DNA of 38,545 nucleotides from contig JACPSR010000070.1 of assembly GCA_016193175.1 (NCBI GenBank), positions 1 to 38,545 of the forward strand. Direction: 5' to 3'. The translations under genes and the position numbers were made by a program. The DNA is from Candidatus Omnitrophota bacterium. Lineage in GTDB: Bacteria; Omnitrophota; Gorgyraeia; Aquiviventales; Aquiviventaceae. The notes below the pieces were generated by a model. The model ran no database searches and was not told where the DNA came from. It saw only the letters and a list, made by a program, of their open reading frames with translations. Below are positions 15,341 to 24,556 of the stretch, piece after piece; the stretch's first letter is position 1, and every line of letters starts with the position of its first letter.

Positions 15341-15414
15341 TGGGCGGTAGAGGACTTGAACCTCTGACCTCGTGGATGTCGACCACGCGCTCTAACCGGC
15401 TGAGCTAACCGCCC
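15341..15414 (-). tRNA. tRNA-Val (GAC)
   Basis: GGGCGGTTAGCTCAGCCGGTTAGAGCGCGTGGTCGACATCCACGAGGTCAGAGGTTCAAGTCCTCTACCGCCCA; CGTGG-TCGACAT-CCACG anticodon arm. Confidence 0.93.
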
Positions 15415-15424
15415 ATCAAAATCG

Positions 15425-15507
15425 TGGAATGTGAAATGTGGAATGCGTAATGTTCAAGCACGTCCTTCGTTCCCATTTCACATTACGCATTCAACATTGA
15501 ACAGTCG
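15425..15507. repeat. Quasi-repeat spacer between tRNA-Val and tRNA-Leu
   Basis: GTGGAATGTGAAATGTGGAATGCGTAATGTTCAA ... CCCATTTCACATTACGCATTCAACATTGAAC; forward iteration and inverted copies. Confidence 0.7.
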
Positions 15508-15508
15508 A

Positions 15509-15712
15509 GTGCCGGGGGTGGGAGTCGGCCTCTCCGTTCGCTTCGCTGACTCCGATGGCCGCCCGCGCCTCGGTCGTCGCCAGGCTCCCATGGGTCGCCT
15601 GGCATCCATCTGGGGCTCGGCGCTCCCTTCGACTCCCACTCGTCGTGCCGAACCGATGCGGCACAGGCTCCATTTCACGCTGAACTCGATTTCGTGCCGG
15701 GGGTGGGAGTCG
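15509..15712. repeat. 19-bp direct repeat of the tRNA-Leu 3' end flanking about 165 bp (possible att-like scar)
   Basis: GTGCCGGGGGTGGGAGTCG at 15509-15527 and 15694-15712; the second copy is the tRNA-Leu 3' end. Confidence 0.6.
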
Positions 15713-15779
15713 AACCCACACGCCCCTTTCGGGACAAGGGGTTTTAAGCCCCTATTGTCTACCGTTCCAACACCCCGGC
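15695..15779 (-). tRNA. tRNA-Leu (TAA)
   Basis: GCCGGGGTG...AGGGGCTTAAAACCCCT with long variable arm GTCCCGAAAGGGGCG and T-arm GTGGGTTCGACTCCCAC. Confidence 0.93.
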
Positions 15780-15807
15780 CCACTGTTCACTCTTCACTGT
15801 TTTGAAA

Positions 15808-15881
15808 AGGCGACGACCGGATTCGAACCGGTGAATAGCGGTTTTGCAGACCGCCGCCTTGGACCACTTGGCTACGTCGCC
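15808..15881 (-). tRNA. tRNA-Cys (GCA)
   Basis: GGCGACGTAGCCAAGTGGTCCAAGGCGGCGGTCTGCAAAACCGC...CCGGTTCGAATCCGGTCGTCGCCT; U73 discriminator as expected for tRNA-Cys. Confidence 0.95.
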
Positions 15882-15961
15882 ATCTGCCGAGAGCGTTCAT
15901 GTTATGGCTCTGCCTGCGTGCGGGGTGTGGCTCCCCTCAGGCTGGTTGGAAGGGACAGGAT

Positions 15962-16411
15962 TCAAGACTGGAAGTCGACCTGCCCGCCTACGCGCAGGAT
16001 ATTGACGCCGTCCGGATGGTTGCCGTCTTTATCCTGAGCGAGCGGTTCGGTCGAGCGGCTGGCCGGGGACAGCCCCTGGCGGTACGTGTAGTCGCCGGCC
16101 CCTGGGGCGGATGGAACCGGATTGGCGGACGACGGGCATTTAAAAACCGCAAGATCGTCGAGGTACTTGTCGTAGAGCGCATCCAGCGAGTCCGGGTATC
16201 GTTCGTGATGGTCATCCCGGTAGGCGGAGATGGCGTAGAAGATCTGCTTGAGGTTGTTCTGGCACTTTGACCGCCTCGCCTTTTCCCGCAGCTTCATGGC
16301 CCCGGGCGCGAGGAAGCCGATGAGGATGCCGATGATGGCAATGACGACGAGCAGCTCGATCAGGGTAAACCCAGCAGGGCTGGGTTGACGCGCGCTCACG
16401 CGCCCGCTCAT
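15962..16411 (-). CDS. Type IV pilin/pseudopilin-like protein (prepilin N-terminal methylation motif)
   Basis: [46 protein letters not shown]-terminal [21 protein letters not shown]. Confidence 0.92.
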   Translation of the reverse strand: MSGRVSARQPSPAGFTLIELLVVIAIIGILIGFLAPGAMKLREKARRSKCQNNLKQIFYAISAYRDDHHERYPDSLDALYDKYLDDLAVFKCPSSANPVPSAPGAGDYTYRQGLSPASRSTEPLAQDKDGNHPDGVNILRVGGQVDFQS

Positions 16412-16463
16412 CCTCTCGTCACCCGCTTCCCCTCGTAAGCGCAGCTTTCAAAACCTCCTAGAG

Positions 16464-17225
16464 CTAGCAGCTAGCGGCGAGCAGCAAGTAGGGATCGTCG
16501 GACACCGCTGGCTGCTGGCTGCTTGCCGCTCTTCGATGTTGACCGTAGCAGAGCACTTCGATTTTGTCAAGGAGCACCGAGGATGCCCTCGACTTCGAGA
16601 TGGAGCCGAGCCTCGTCACCGTCCCGTCGCGGGACAAGAGCCACGCACGAACGGGCCGTCGCCCAAACGGCGCCCCCCCGCCGTTCGCGTGCTGCGCCAG
16701 GAGCAGGTCAAGCCGCTTCGCGCGCAGCTTCTGCTGCGCCCGAGCCGCGACGCGGCCTGTCTCAAGCGCAAAGCCGACGACGACTTGGCGAGGATGCCGC
16801 GGGAGGCGGCTGATGATGTCCGGTGTCGCTGTGAGCTCGAGGCGCAGGCGATTGCGGCGCGGCAGCTTCCTGATCGCCCATCGAGTGGGACGGAAATCTG
16901 AGACCGCGGCCGCCATGATCACGACGTCGGCGCGCTTCGCCCGCCGCCGCAGCGCGCGTTCCATCTCTTCGGCCTGCTCAACGCGGACGACATGGGCTGT
17001 CGCCGGCAGCGGCTCGCTGAGGGGACCGCACACCACGGTCACGCGATGGCCGCGCGCGAGCGCCTCAGCGGCAAGCTGCGCTCCCATGTAGCCGGTCGAA
17101 TAGTTCGAGATGAAGCGAACAGGGTCAAGCGGCTCCCGCGTCGGTCCGGCGCTCATCAGGATGCGAAGCGACCGTCGCCTCTGTGGCCCCCGCGAAACGA
17201 CGGCACGGCGTTCCGCTGGCCTCAT
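16464..17225 (-). CDS. coaB: Phosphopantothenate-cysteine ligase (CoaB), stand-alone
   Basis: LRILMSAGPTREPLDPVRFISNYSTGYMGAQLA, VVIMAAAVSDFRP, VVVGFALETG; start at ATG 17225. Confidence 0.85.
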   Translation of the reverse strand: MRPAERRAVVSRGPQRRRSLRILMSAGPTREPLDPVRFISNYSTGYMGAQLAAEALARGHRVTVVCGPLSEPLPATAHVVRVEQAEEMERALRRRAKRADVVIMAAAVSDFRPTRWAIRKLPRRNRLRLELTATPDIISRLPRHPRQVVVGFALETGRVAARAQQKLRAKRLDLLLAQHANGGGAPFGRRPVRAWLLSRDGTVTRLGSISKSRASSVLLDKIEVLCYGQHRRAASSQQPAVSDDPYLLLAASC

Positions 17226-17241
17226 GTGACGTCGAGCTCCG

Positions 17242-17880
17242 CTATCGCTTCTTCCGCGCCTTCCGACTGGCTGGCTTGGGTCTTGCCTTCGTCTTGGGAC
17301 GAGTCGGCCCAGGCGCGGCGGAAGGCGCAGGCGCCCCGACAATCGGGACAAGCTGCTTGACCGCTCGGATGATCTCCTCCGTCTCCGCCAAGTGGCCGAT
17401 CGCTTCATAGCCGCAGGCGAGCTTGCCGACATCCGGCCCCACGAAGCGGACGCCGAGCCGCTTGAGCGTCGTGACGTTGCGCTGAACCGTCGGCTGTTGC
17501 CACATGTGCACATTCATGGCAGGGGCAAACAGCAGCTTCGCCCGCGTCGCCAAGAGCACGCAGGAGAGGAGGTCGTCCGCCAACCCGTTCGCGAACTTGC
17601 CAATGATGTTCGCGGTCGCCGGCGCCACCAGGACGAGCCTCGCATGGTCCGCCAGCGTCGTGTGGATGATCTGATGGCTCTGGAGATCGAACATGTCGGT
17701 GTAGACCTTCCGCTCCGACAGCGCCTGGAGCGTCAGCGGCGCGATGAACTGGGCCGCCCGCTGGGTCAGGACGCACGTCACGGCGTAGCCGGCGTCCCTC
17801 AGCTGCCTGACGAGATCGCCCGCTTTGTAGGCCCCGATGGAACCGGTCACGCCGAGCACGATCTCCGGTGCGATGGTCAT
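17242..17880 (-). CDS. coaC: Phosphopantothenoylcysteine decarboxylase (CoaC), stand-alone, with basic C-terminal tail
   Basis: IVLGVTGSIGAYKAGDLVRQL, VAPATANIIGKFANGLADDLLS, APAMNVHMW. Confidence 0.92.
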   Translation of the reverse strand: MTIAPEIVLGVTGSIGAYKAGDLVRQLRDAGYAVTCVLTQRAAQFIAPLTLQALSERKVYTDMFDLQSHQIIHTTLADHARLVLVAPATANIIGKFANGLADDLLSCVLLATRAKLLFAPAMNVHMWQQPTVQRNVTTLKRLGVRFVGPDVGKLACGYEAIGHLAETEEIIRAVKQLVPIVGAPAPSAAPGPTRPKTKARPKPASRKARKKR

Positions 17881-18143
17881 GTCGTCACCCTCTTCTTTTT
17901 CTCCTCCCTCGCCTTCGCTCCACGACCCTTCTTCGCCGAAGCCTCGTCAGCCGACTCCGGCTTGTAGAGGACCTTCCCCTGGACAATCTCCTCCAGCGCC
18001 ACGGACGTCACCTTCTTCTGCTGCACGTCGACAAGCGGTGGAGCGCCCTCGGCGATTTCCTTCGCTCGCTTAGAGGCCAAGATGACGAGCCGGTAGATGC
18101 TCCCGCACCGCTTCAGGAGCGTTTCGATCGGCACCTGTGCCAT
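17877..18143 (-). CDS. rpoZ: RNA polymerase omega subunit
   Basis: CGSIYRLVILASKRAKEIAEGAPPLVDVQQKKVTSVALEEIVQGKV; gmk-rpoZ-coaBC synteny. Confidence 0.85.
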   Translation of the reverse strand: MAQVPIETLLKRCGSIYRLVILASKRAKEIAEGAPPLVDVQQKKVTSVALEEIVQGKVLYKPESADEASAKKGRGAKAREEKKKRVTT

Positions 18144-18150
18144 GCGCGCC

Positions 18151-18780
18151 TTACCCCCTCTCTTGTCCAGATGCTGCGCCACCAGCCCGGGCGACGACCC
18201 GTCCGTGGGCGCTGACGATTGCCCGGATGTCCTGCATCGCCCTCGTCAATCGGTCGTTGACCACCGTGTAGTCGTACCACGCCGCGCAGGAGAGCTCCCG
18301 TCGTGCCGCGGCGAGCCGCCGCCGAATGGCGGCCGGCGTTTCCGTCCTCCGCCTGACCAATCGTCGCCGCAGATGCTCCACTGACGGCGGCAGGAGAAAG
18401 ATCAGGGCTGCGCGTCGACCGAGGGCGCGGCGGACCTGGCGGGCGCCCTGGACGTCAATGCTCAGGACGACGTCTCTTCCTCCCGCAAGCGCTTGCAGCA
18501 CCGGCCGCTTGGGCGTGCCGTAGTACGCGCCGTGGACTCTCGCCCATTCCAGCAGTTGGCCCGCCCGTCTCAACCGGTGAAATGCCGCCGGCGAGACGAA
18601 GTCATAATCCCGCCCCTGCCGCTCGCCCCGCCTCATGGGCCGCGTCGTCACCGACACGGACCGCGTGAGCCGTGGCAGCGCCCGCAACAGCCGCGCCGCC
18701 ACCGTGGTCTTCCCCCCGCCGGACGGGCTGGAGATGACAAACGCGCGCCCCCGTGTTTTCGGCAAGGCCATCACTCCCAT
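18151..18780 (-). CDS. gmk: Guanylate kinase
   Basis: GRAFVISSPSGGGKTTVAARLL, SVSVTTRPMRRGERQGRDYDFVS, DVVLSIDVQGARQVR. Start 18780 or 18771. Confidence 0.95.
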   Translation of the reverse strand: MGVMALPKTRGRAFVISSPSGGGKTTVAARLLRALPRLTRSVSVTTRPMRRGERQGRDYDFVSPAAFHRLRRAGQLLEWARVHGAYYGTPKRPVLQALAGGRDVVLSIDVQGARQVRRALGRRAALIFLLPPSVEHLRRRLVRRRTETPAAIRRRLAAARRELSCAAWYDYTVVNDRLTRAMQDIRAIVSAHGRVVARAGGAASGQERG

Positions 18781-18901
18781 TGCGAATTTCGGATTGTGGA
18801 TTGCGGATAACCCACCCGTCAATTCGCAAGTTCCGCCACACGGCAAGGCGGACCCGCCAATCGTTTTGGCGGGCGAAATCCGCAATTCGCAATTCTGTTG
18901 G

Positions 18902-19153
18902 TCATCCTGGCTTCAGCTCCGCCAGTCGCTGCGCAACCGTTCCCGGTTGGAGGCTGGAGAGCACCACGTGATCGGAGTCGGTGACGATCACCGTCCGCGT
19001 CCGGCGGCCGTTCGTCGCATCGATCAGCTTTTGATGCCGGGCGGCTGCCTCCCGCAGCCGTTTGATCGGCGAGGGCTCAGCCGCGACGACGGCGACGATC
19101 CGCTCGGCCGCGACGGCGTTGTCAAACCCGACGTTCAGTAACGTCACACTCAT
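18902..19153 (-). CDS. remA: DUF370/RemA family protein
   Basis: MSVTLLNVGFDNAVAAERIVAVVAAEPSPIKRLREAAARHQKLIDATNGRRTRTVIVTDSDHVVLSSLQPGTVAQRL; between the YicC-type gene and gmk as in Bacillus. Confidence 0.88.
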   Translation of the reverse strand: MSVTLLNVGFDNAVAAERIVAVVAAEPSPIKRLREAAARHQKLIDATNGRRTRTVIVTDSDHVVLSSLQPGTVAQRLAELKPG

Positions 19154-19238
19154 CTGGAGGCTTGTTCCGGGTTTCGGGTTCAGGGTTTCGGGTTGCTCAA
19201 CAACTCGAAACGCGAAACTCGCAACTCGAAACTGTTTG

Positions 19239-20138
19239 TCATTCGAGGTTTTGGACCTGCTCACGGATCTTCTCGATGCATCCCTTGAGGTCAACGACGT
19301 GTTGCACGGCGACGGGGTCGTTCACCTTCGCGCCCATCGTGTTGGCTTCCCGGATGAGCTCCTGCGCGATGAAATCAAGCCGCTTCCCAACCAGTTGATG
19401 GCTCGCCAGGGTCTGGCGCATGTAGGTCAGGTGGCTCTCCAGCCGCACCAGCTCTTCGTGAACGTCAGCCTCCTTCACCAGCGCCACCGTTTGCTCGAGT
19501 TGTCCGGTCGAAACCGTCGCGCCAGAGCCGAGCAGCTCTCGCAGCCGCTCGCGCAGCCGCCGCCGCTGCTCCGCCAGCGCCTTGGGGAGCCGACGCTTGA
19601 TCGCGCCGAGATGGCGCTCCATCGACCGGATCTGCCTGCGCAGGTCTGCGGTGAGGGTTGCGCCTTCGCGCCATCGAGCCCGCACCAGCTCGCGCACGGC
19701 GGCCTGGACCGCCTCACGGATCGGCTCCCACAACCGCTCCGGAGGCGTCCGATCCTCAGTAATCGTCAGCGCCTGCGGAAGACTCAACAGGTGGTCGAGC
19801 CTCACGTGGTCCTTCAAGCCAAAGCGCCCGTTCAGCTCGACAAGCGCTGCGTGGTAGCGCTGCAGCAGGGGCTCGTCAAACGTCACCACCCGCTGATGCT
19901 CGGAGCCGAGCTGAACGTTGACGAACGCCTCGATGCGCCCGCGTCGGACGTGGGATCGAATCAGCTCGGCGAGACGCCCCTGCAGCGCCGTCAGGCTGCT
20001 CGGCAGATGCTGTTCGATCTCCAAATACCGATGGTTCGTGCTGCGGAGCTCGACCGTGACGCTGCCGATCGCCGTTCGTTTGACGGCGCGCCCGTAGCCC
20101 GTCATGCTCTGGATGGCGCCTTGGCGCGTGGAGCTCAT
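19239..20138 (-). CDS. YicC/YloC-family endoribonuclease
   Basis: AIQSMTGYGRAV, VELRSTNHRYLEI, C-terminal EELVRLESHLTYMRQTL...GKRLDFIAQELIREANTMGAK. Confidence 0.94.
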   Translation of the reverse strand: MSSTRQGAIQSMTGYGRAVKRTAIGSVTVELRSTNHRYLEIEQHLPSSLTALQGRLAELIRSHVRRGRIEAFVNVQLGSEHQRVVTFDEPLLQRYHAALVELNGRFGLKDHVRLDHLLSLPQALTITEDRTPPERLWEPIREAVQAAVRELVRARWREGATLTADLRRQIRSMERHLGAIKRRLPKALAEQRRRLRERLRELLGSGATVSTGQLEQTVALVKEADVHEELVRLESHLTYMRQTLASHQLVGKRLDFIAQELIREANTMGAKVNDPVAVQHVVDLKGCIEKIREQVQNLE

Positions 20139-20145
20139 GGGTTCC

Positions 20146-20637
20146 TCAACGGTCCCGCTCATCGAGCCGAGAGGCGCTCCGCGTCACGGCTCGCAATAGC
20201 TCGTGCGGCTTGAACCATAAGGAGATCTCCCGCTCGGCCTCGCGCCTGTCGGAGGATGCGTGCACGACGTTTTCCATCAGCCCGGTGGTCCTCATGCGCC
20301 CTAACGCTCCCCGGATCGAGGTCGGATGCGCCTGTTCCGGGTTCGTGGCTCCGGTCAGCTCTCGGACGCGCCCGATCGCGTCTTCTCCCCAGAGGACAAA
20401 TGCCACCACCTGCCGCGTCTCGTGCAACGTTCCTTGAAGGTACTCCACGATCTCCTGGAAAAACGGCTTCTCGCGCAAATGGTCGTAGTGCGCTTCGGCG
20501 AGCTCCCGGCTCACCTGAACCGCCTTGGCCCCAATCACCTCAAGCCGGAGCTCCTCGAGTCGGGACACCACTGCCCCCATGAGCCCTCGCTGGATCGCGT
20601 CCGGCTTGATGAGCACCAGCGTCGCCTCCTCCGCCAT
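20146..20637 (-). CDS. ndk: Nucleoside-diphosphate kinase
   Basis: ATLVLIKPDAIQRGLMGAVVSRLE, RELTGATNPEQAHPTSIRG, NVVHASSDRREAEREI. Confidence 0.95.
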   Translation of the reverse strand: MAEEATLVLIKPDAIQRGLMGAVVSRLEELRLEVIGAKAVQVSRELAEAHYDHLREKPFFQEIVEYLQGTLHETRQVVAFVLWGEDAIGRVRELTGATNPEQAHPTSIRGALGRMRTTGLMENVVHASSDRREAEREISLWFKPHELLRAVTRSASRLDERDR

Positions 20638-20652
20638 GGTCCGTCGTCCCGT

Positions 20653-21525
20653 TCACGGTTCACCCCGCCCATCAGGGCGGGGCTCACGGTCCACGGTCAC
20701 GCCGAGCAGTTGCAGAATCCGTGCCAGGTCTTCCTGCGAAAAATATTCGATGAGGATGCGGCCGCCCTTTTTCCTCGAGGAGAGGCTGACCTTCGTGCCC
20801 AGGACTCGCCGCAGCCTGTCTTCCAGATCCTGCAAGTGCGGATCAATTCGACGAGCCCTTCGCCGCTTTCCCGGAACCCACGTCTGGACCAGCGCCTCTG
20901 TCTGCCGAACCGAGAGGCCGTCGCGTGCGACCCGCTGATACAACTCGATCTGTCGATCTCGGCCCTCGACGCTCAGCAGCGCCTTCGCATGCCCCATCGT
21001 CAGGACCCCGTCGCTCAAACCCGTCCGAATCTCTTCAGGTAACGTCAGCAACCTCAAGGTATTCGCAATGGTCGCCCGGTTCTTGCCGACGGCCGCAGCG
21101 GCGTCCTCCTGCGTGTATCCAAACTCCTCCAGCAGCCTGGCGTAGCCCCGCGCTTCTTCGATGGGATTGAGGTTCTCCCGCTGCGCGTTCTCGACGATGG
21201 ACACCTCCACCGCCTCTTGATCCGAGAGCGTCTTGACCAGCACCGGGACCTCCGGCATGCCGAGCGCCTGCGCGGCCCGCAACCGACGCTCGCCCGCAAC
21301 AAGCTCATACATGCCATGCGACACCGGCCTGACCACGAGCGGCTCGATGAGGCCGGTGCGCTTGATGGACGCTTTAAGCTCCTCAAGCCCCGACTCGCCG
21401 ATCACGGCTCTCGGCTGGAACCGACCGGATCGAATCTGTTCCGGGCGCAGCATGACGACGCTTGCGCCGCCTGGCGTCGCCGTATCGATAATGTCTGCGA
21501 GCCCTCTTCCAAGCCGTTTTGTCAT
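20653..21525 (-). CDS. parB: Chromosome partitioning protein ParB
   Basis: KRLGRGLADII, LEELKASIKRTGLIEPLVVRP, YELVAGERRLRAAQALGM, HTH region YTQEDAAAAVGKNRATIANTLRLL. Confidence 0.96.
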   Translation of the reverse strand: MTKRLGRGLADIIDTATPGGASVVMLRPEQIRSGRFQPRAVIGESGLEELKASIKRTGLIEPLVVRPVSHGMYELVAGERRLRAAQALGMPEVPVLVKTLSDQEAVEVSIVENAQRENLNPIEEARGYARLLEEFGYTQEDAAAAVGKNRATIANTLRLLTLPEEIRTGLSDGVLTMGHAKALLSVEGRDRQIELYQRVARDGLSVRQTEALVQTWVPGKRRRARRIDPHLQDLEDRLRRVLGTKVSLSSRKKGGRILIEYFSQEDLARILQLLGVTVDREPRPDGRGEP

Positions 21526-22304
21526 CTCTGCTCCATAATCTCCTTATTTATAACCTCTTGTGTAAGAAGATGATACGCTAATGCTCCTGTAGAATTTGGG
21601 TCGTAGAGGCAAATAGGCTTTCCAAAACTTGGTGCTTCGGCAAGCTTGATGTTGCGTGGAATTGAGGTTGTAAATACCAGGTCACGAAAAAACCGCTTGA
21701 CCTCTTCAGCGACTTCCCTTGCCAGGGTCGCTCGAAAATCGGTCATCGTCAAGACAATCCCCCCGATTCGTAGCGATGGATTGAGTTCCTGCCTCACCAG
21801 GTCAATGGCGTGCAGGAGCGTATTGAGCCCCTCCAGGGCAAGATACTCGCATTGCACCGGAATAATCGTGCTATCTGCAGCGACAAGCGCGTTGACCGTC
21901 AGCAGCCCAAGCGACGGAGGACAATCAAACAGCAAAAATTCGTACCCGTTCTTCGCCGATTCACATGAAGTTCTGAGAACCAATTCTCTTTCTCTTTTGT
22001 CCATCTGAGCCAAAAATGGCTCCGCGCCCGCAAGATTCAGGCTTGCTGGAATGATATCCAGGAGATCGATCTGGGTCTTTCTGATGGCCTGCTGGAATGG
22101 CAGATTATTGACAAGGACATCGTACGTATCTTGCTCAAGATTTTTGCGTTGAATCCCACAGGCTGTCGTCGCGTTGCCCTGAGGATCTAGGTCGATGAGG
22201 AGCGTTCGCCGCCCTGAAATCGCAAGACAGGATCCGACATTCACCGCAGTGGTGGATTTCCCCACGCCACCCTTTTGATTGCAAATGGCTATGGCTCTTG
22301 ACAT
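21522..22304 (-). CDS. parA: Chromosome partitioning ATPase ParA
   Basis: MSRAIAICNQKGGVGKSTTAVNVGSCLA, LLIDLDPQGNATTACG. Confidence 0.97.
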   Translation of the reverse strand: MSRAIAICNQKGGVGKSTTAVNVGSCLAISGRRTLLIDLDPQGNATTACGIQRKNLEQDTYDVLVNNLPFQQAIRKTQIDLLDIIPASLNLAGAEPFLAQMDKRERELVLRTSCESAKNGYEFLLFDCPPSLGLLTVNALVAADSTIIPVQCEYLALEGLNTLLHAIDLVRQELNPSLRIGGIVLTMTDFRATLAREVAEEVKRFFRDLVFTTSIPRNIKLAEAPSFGKPICLYDPNSTGALAYHLLTQEVINKEIMEQR

Positions 22305-22324
22305 CCCGTCAGGACAGGCTTTGG

Positions 22325-22340
22325 TGTTCCACGTGGAACA
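22325..22340. promoter_or_regulatory. parS site TGTTCCACGTGGAACA (intergenic, upstream of parA)
   Basis: Perfect 16-bp palindrome matching the general bacterial parS consensus; next to parAB. Confidence 0.92.
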
Positions 22341-22362
22341 TGTTCGAAAATCTGGCAGTAGT

Positions 22363-22681
22363 CCAGTTTGGCGGGTCCTGCCACGGCAGGCCCCTCGCCG
22401 CGCCGCTGGCCCCGCCCACCGAGCGGGGCTGCGCTGCGCTGAGTTTCTCGCTCGCCCCGTCGGCGGCGAGCGAGGGGGCGAGCGGCACCTCCGGAGTTGG
22501 AGCGGGCAGGGTGCCCGAGCCCAGCGAGGGCGAGCGACAACTCCGGCGGAGCGACAGCTTCCTCGCTGGGGAAGCTGGCGCGATGCCGCGAGCCCCCTCC
22601 GAGCACAGCCGACGGGGCACCGTGGCCGCTCGAAACTCAGAGCCGCTGCTCGGGGCCAGCCGTGTCACCCGCCAAACTTGG
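22363..22681. mobile_element. GC-rich foldback/MITE-like element between parA and yidC
   Basis: Terminal inverted repeats CCAGTTTGGCGGGT / ACCCGCCAAACTTGG; arms share CTGAGTTTC/GAAACTCAG and CCGGAGTTG/CAACTCCGG inverted pairs; no convincing ORF. Confidence 0.55.
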
Positions 22682-22742
22682 GCATTACCGAAAATCGCGC
22701 ACGATGTTTGAGTTTCACACACCTGTGCATTCCTTGTGTGTA

Positions 22743-24326
22743 TCATTTTACAATACGATAGAGCGCGATGGAGATCAGGCTGTTTGTGAGCCAGTATAGC
22801 ACAAGGCCAGATGGAAAGTTATAAAACATGAAGCAAAATACAATGGACATCCATGGACCAGACATCATTCGAGCGGTCGGATTCTGTTCTCCCGCGCTCA
22901 CCGGCTGCTGCGACAGCTTCGTCTGGAGATACATTGCAACAGACATAATCACCGGCAATAAGTTGACATCCTGGCCTAGAATTGGAAGCGAAACCGGTAG
23001 TTGCGCCAGGCGATCAGGAAGCGAGAGGTCTGAGATCCATAAAAACCGCTTCCCCCTCAGCTCGATGAAGTGTGACATCGCCTGAAATAACGCAATAAAC
23101 ACAGGGAGCTGGAGCAGCATCGGCAAGCACCCGCTCAGCGGACTCACCTTGTGCTCTCGATAGAGGGCGAAGATTTCCTGATTTGCCCTCGTCTTATCCT
23201 CCTTGTGCTGCGCCATAATCTTGTCGAGTTTCGGCTTCAGTTCTTGCATTTTCTTCATGGACCTAAGGCTGATGAGCGTCATCGGTGACATCACGAGCGT
23301 GATGAGTCCGGAGAAGAGAATGATGGCTACGCCGTAGTTGTGGGTCGCTTTTCCGACCCAGGAGAGAAACATGAGGAAGATGAGTCCGATTTGCCCGATC
23401 ATGCCGATTGGAAAGGCCGCCTCAAGGTTTAGTTTCTTCAAATAGAAATAGTCTCGAGGACCTATATAAGATGTGGCTACGTACGGAAACGACTCCTCTT
23501 TGAACGCCACGCCTCTAGCTATCGTGGCCACAGCAATATTTGCTCCAGGTGATTGGATGAGGTGAATTTCAACTGCGCCTCCTCCAGGCTTCAGCAGCTG
23601 GCAGAAATAGCGCTCAGCAAGCGAAACGAGCGGTGTTCCACGTGGAACAATTTTTTCGCTTCTGAGTGGTGCCAGGAATTTCTTATGCTTGTACGCATTG
23701 CTTCTTCCGTTGCTCTCTGTAGCAACAAATACCTCTAACACATTTTGCTGCTTGGATAAATCATCGCCTTTACCCCAACTATTTATTATAGTTACATTAG
23801 TAGTATCTAGAGGATCCGCTATGTGCTCCAGTTGTAGTTTTATGTTAATAATACTTTCTAGAGGAGCAAGCGCGTAGGAGAGGCGGTACCTGTTTTCCTT
23901 GTTGTCCGTTTCTTCAAATATGACGCTTTCTGGCTCCTCGCTCACGAGTCGAAAACTCACAGGCAGTTCGCCAGCCTGTACGCTCAAAAGCGGCACGCCG
24001 TTACCAAACTGTAGCAGCCCCTTTCCAGAACTATCAGTAAACTGTTTGAGAATGGCCTTCCGGACGGTTCCGCTTTTTTTGCCAATCTCGAGCTTGAGGT
24101 CTGTCGATTCAATAAATGTTACCTCTTCATTTTCAAAAGGCTGTATGTATATCTCGTCTAGGCTGGCTCGTCGCGTGGCGGTGCCCTGTGTCTGGATCTG
24201 CCGCTGATCAGTCGGCAGAGTGGAGTCTTTGCCTGGCACATTTCCCCAGCGCGCGATCACGTTGGAATACCAGGCGAGAAAAACAGCAGAAAGAACCGCA
24301 GCAAAAAGGACGCGCCGCTCCATCAC
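22743..24326 (-). CDS. yidC: Membrane protein insertase YidC
   Basis: [107 protein letters not shown]. Confidence 0.97.
   Translation of the reverse strand: MMERRVLFAAVLSAVFLAWYSNVIARWGNVPGKDSTLPTDQRQIQTQGTATRRASLDEIYIQPFENEEVTFIESTDLKLEIGKKSGTVRKAILKQFTDSSGKGLLQFGNGVPLLSVQAGELPVSFRLVSEEPESVIFEETDNKENRYRLSYALAPLESIINIKLQLEHIADPLDTTNVTIINSWGKGDDLSKQQNVLEVFVATESNGRSNAYKHKKFLAPLRSEKIVPRGTPLVSLAERYFCQLLKPGGGAVEIHLIQSPGANIAVATIARGVAFKEESFPYVATSYIGPRDYFYLKKLNLEAAFPIGMIGQIGLIFLMFLSWVGKATHNYGVAIILFSGLITLVMSPMTLISLRSMKKMQELKPKLDKIMAQHKEDKTRANQEIFALYREHKVSPLSGCLPMLLQLPVFIALFQAMSHFIELRGKRFLWISDLSLPDRLAQLPVSLPILGQDVNLLPVIMSVAMYLQTKLSQQPVSAGEQNPTARMMSGPWMSIVFCFMFYNFPSGLVLYWLTNSLISIALYRIVK
23634..23649. 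promoter_or_regulatory. Second parS site TGTTCCACGTGGAACA, inside the yidC coding sequence
   Basis: Identical 16-bp palindrome to 22325-22340; encodes VPRGT in YidC. Confidence 0.9.
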
Positions 24327-24556
24327 TCAACTGGATCGAAGCCCCACCCGGCAAACGGATGGCATCGGGCGAGACGCAGGGCAGCAAGCCACCCGCCACG
24401 AATGGCTCCGTGCCGCCTAACCGCTTCTTCAGCATAGGCAGAGCACGTTGGAAAGAACCTACAAGAGTCTAACAATATGTGGGACAACATGTTACGATAA
24501 GCCAGGATAGCACGGGAGGCGGCCGCGTCTAGGCGAGGGCGCCGATGTGTTTGCAT
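24323..24556 (-). CDS. yidD: Membrane protein insertion efficiency factor YidD
   Basis: [61 protein letters not shown]. Confidence 0.95.
   Translation of the reverse strand: MQTHRRPRLDAAASRAILAYRNMLSHILLDSCRFFPTCSAYAEEAVRRHGAIRGGWLAALRLARCHPFAGWGFDPVE

Noticed and set aside
15165-15805. Small ORFs across the tRNA cluster
   Set aside because: They overlap tRNA-Val/Leu genes and quasi-repeat spacers; products mirror tRNA sequence.
22289-22761. ORFs in the parA-yidC spacer (both strands, up to 160 aa)
   Set aside because: Low-complexity translations of the GC-rich palindromic element; no start/RBS or conserved motif.
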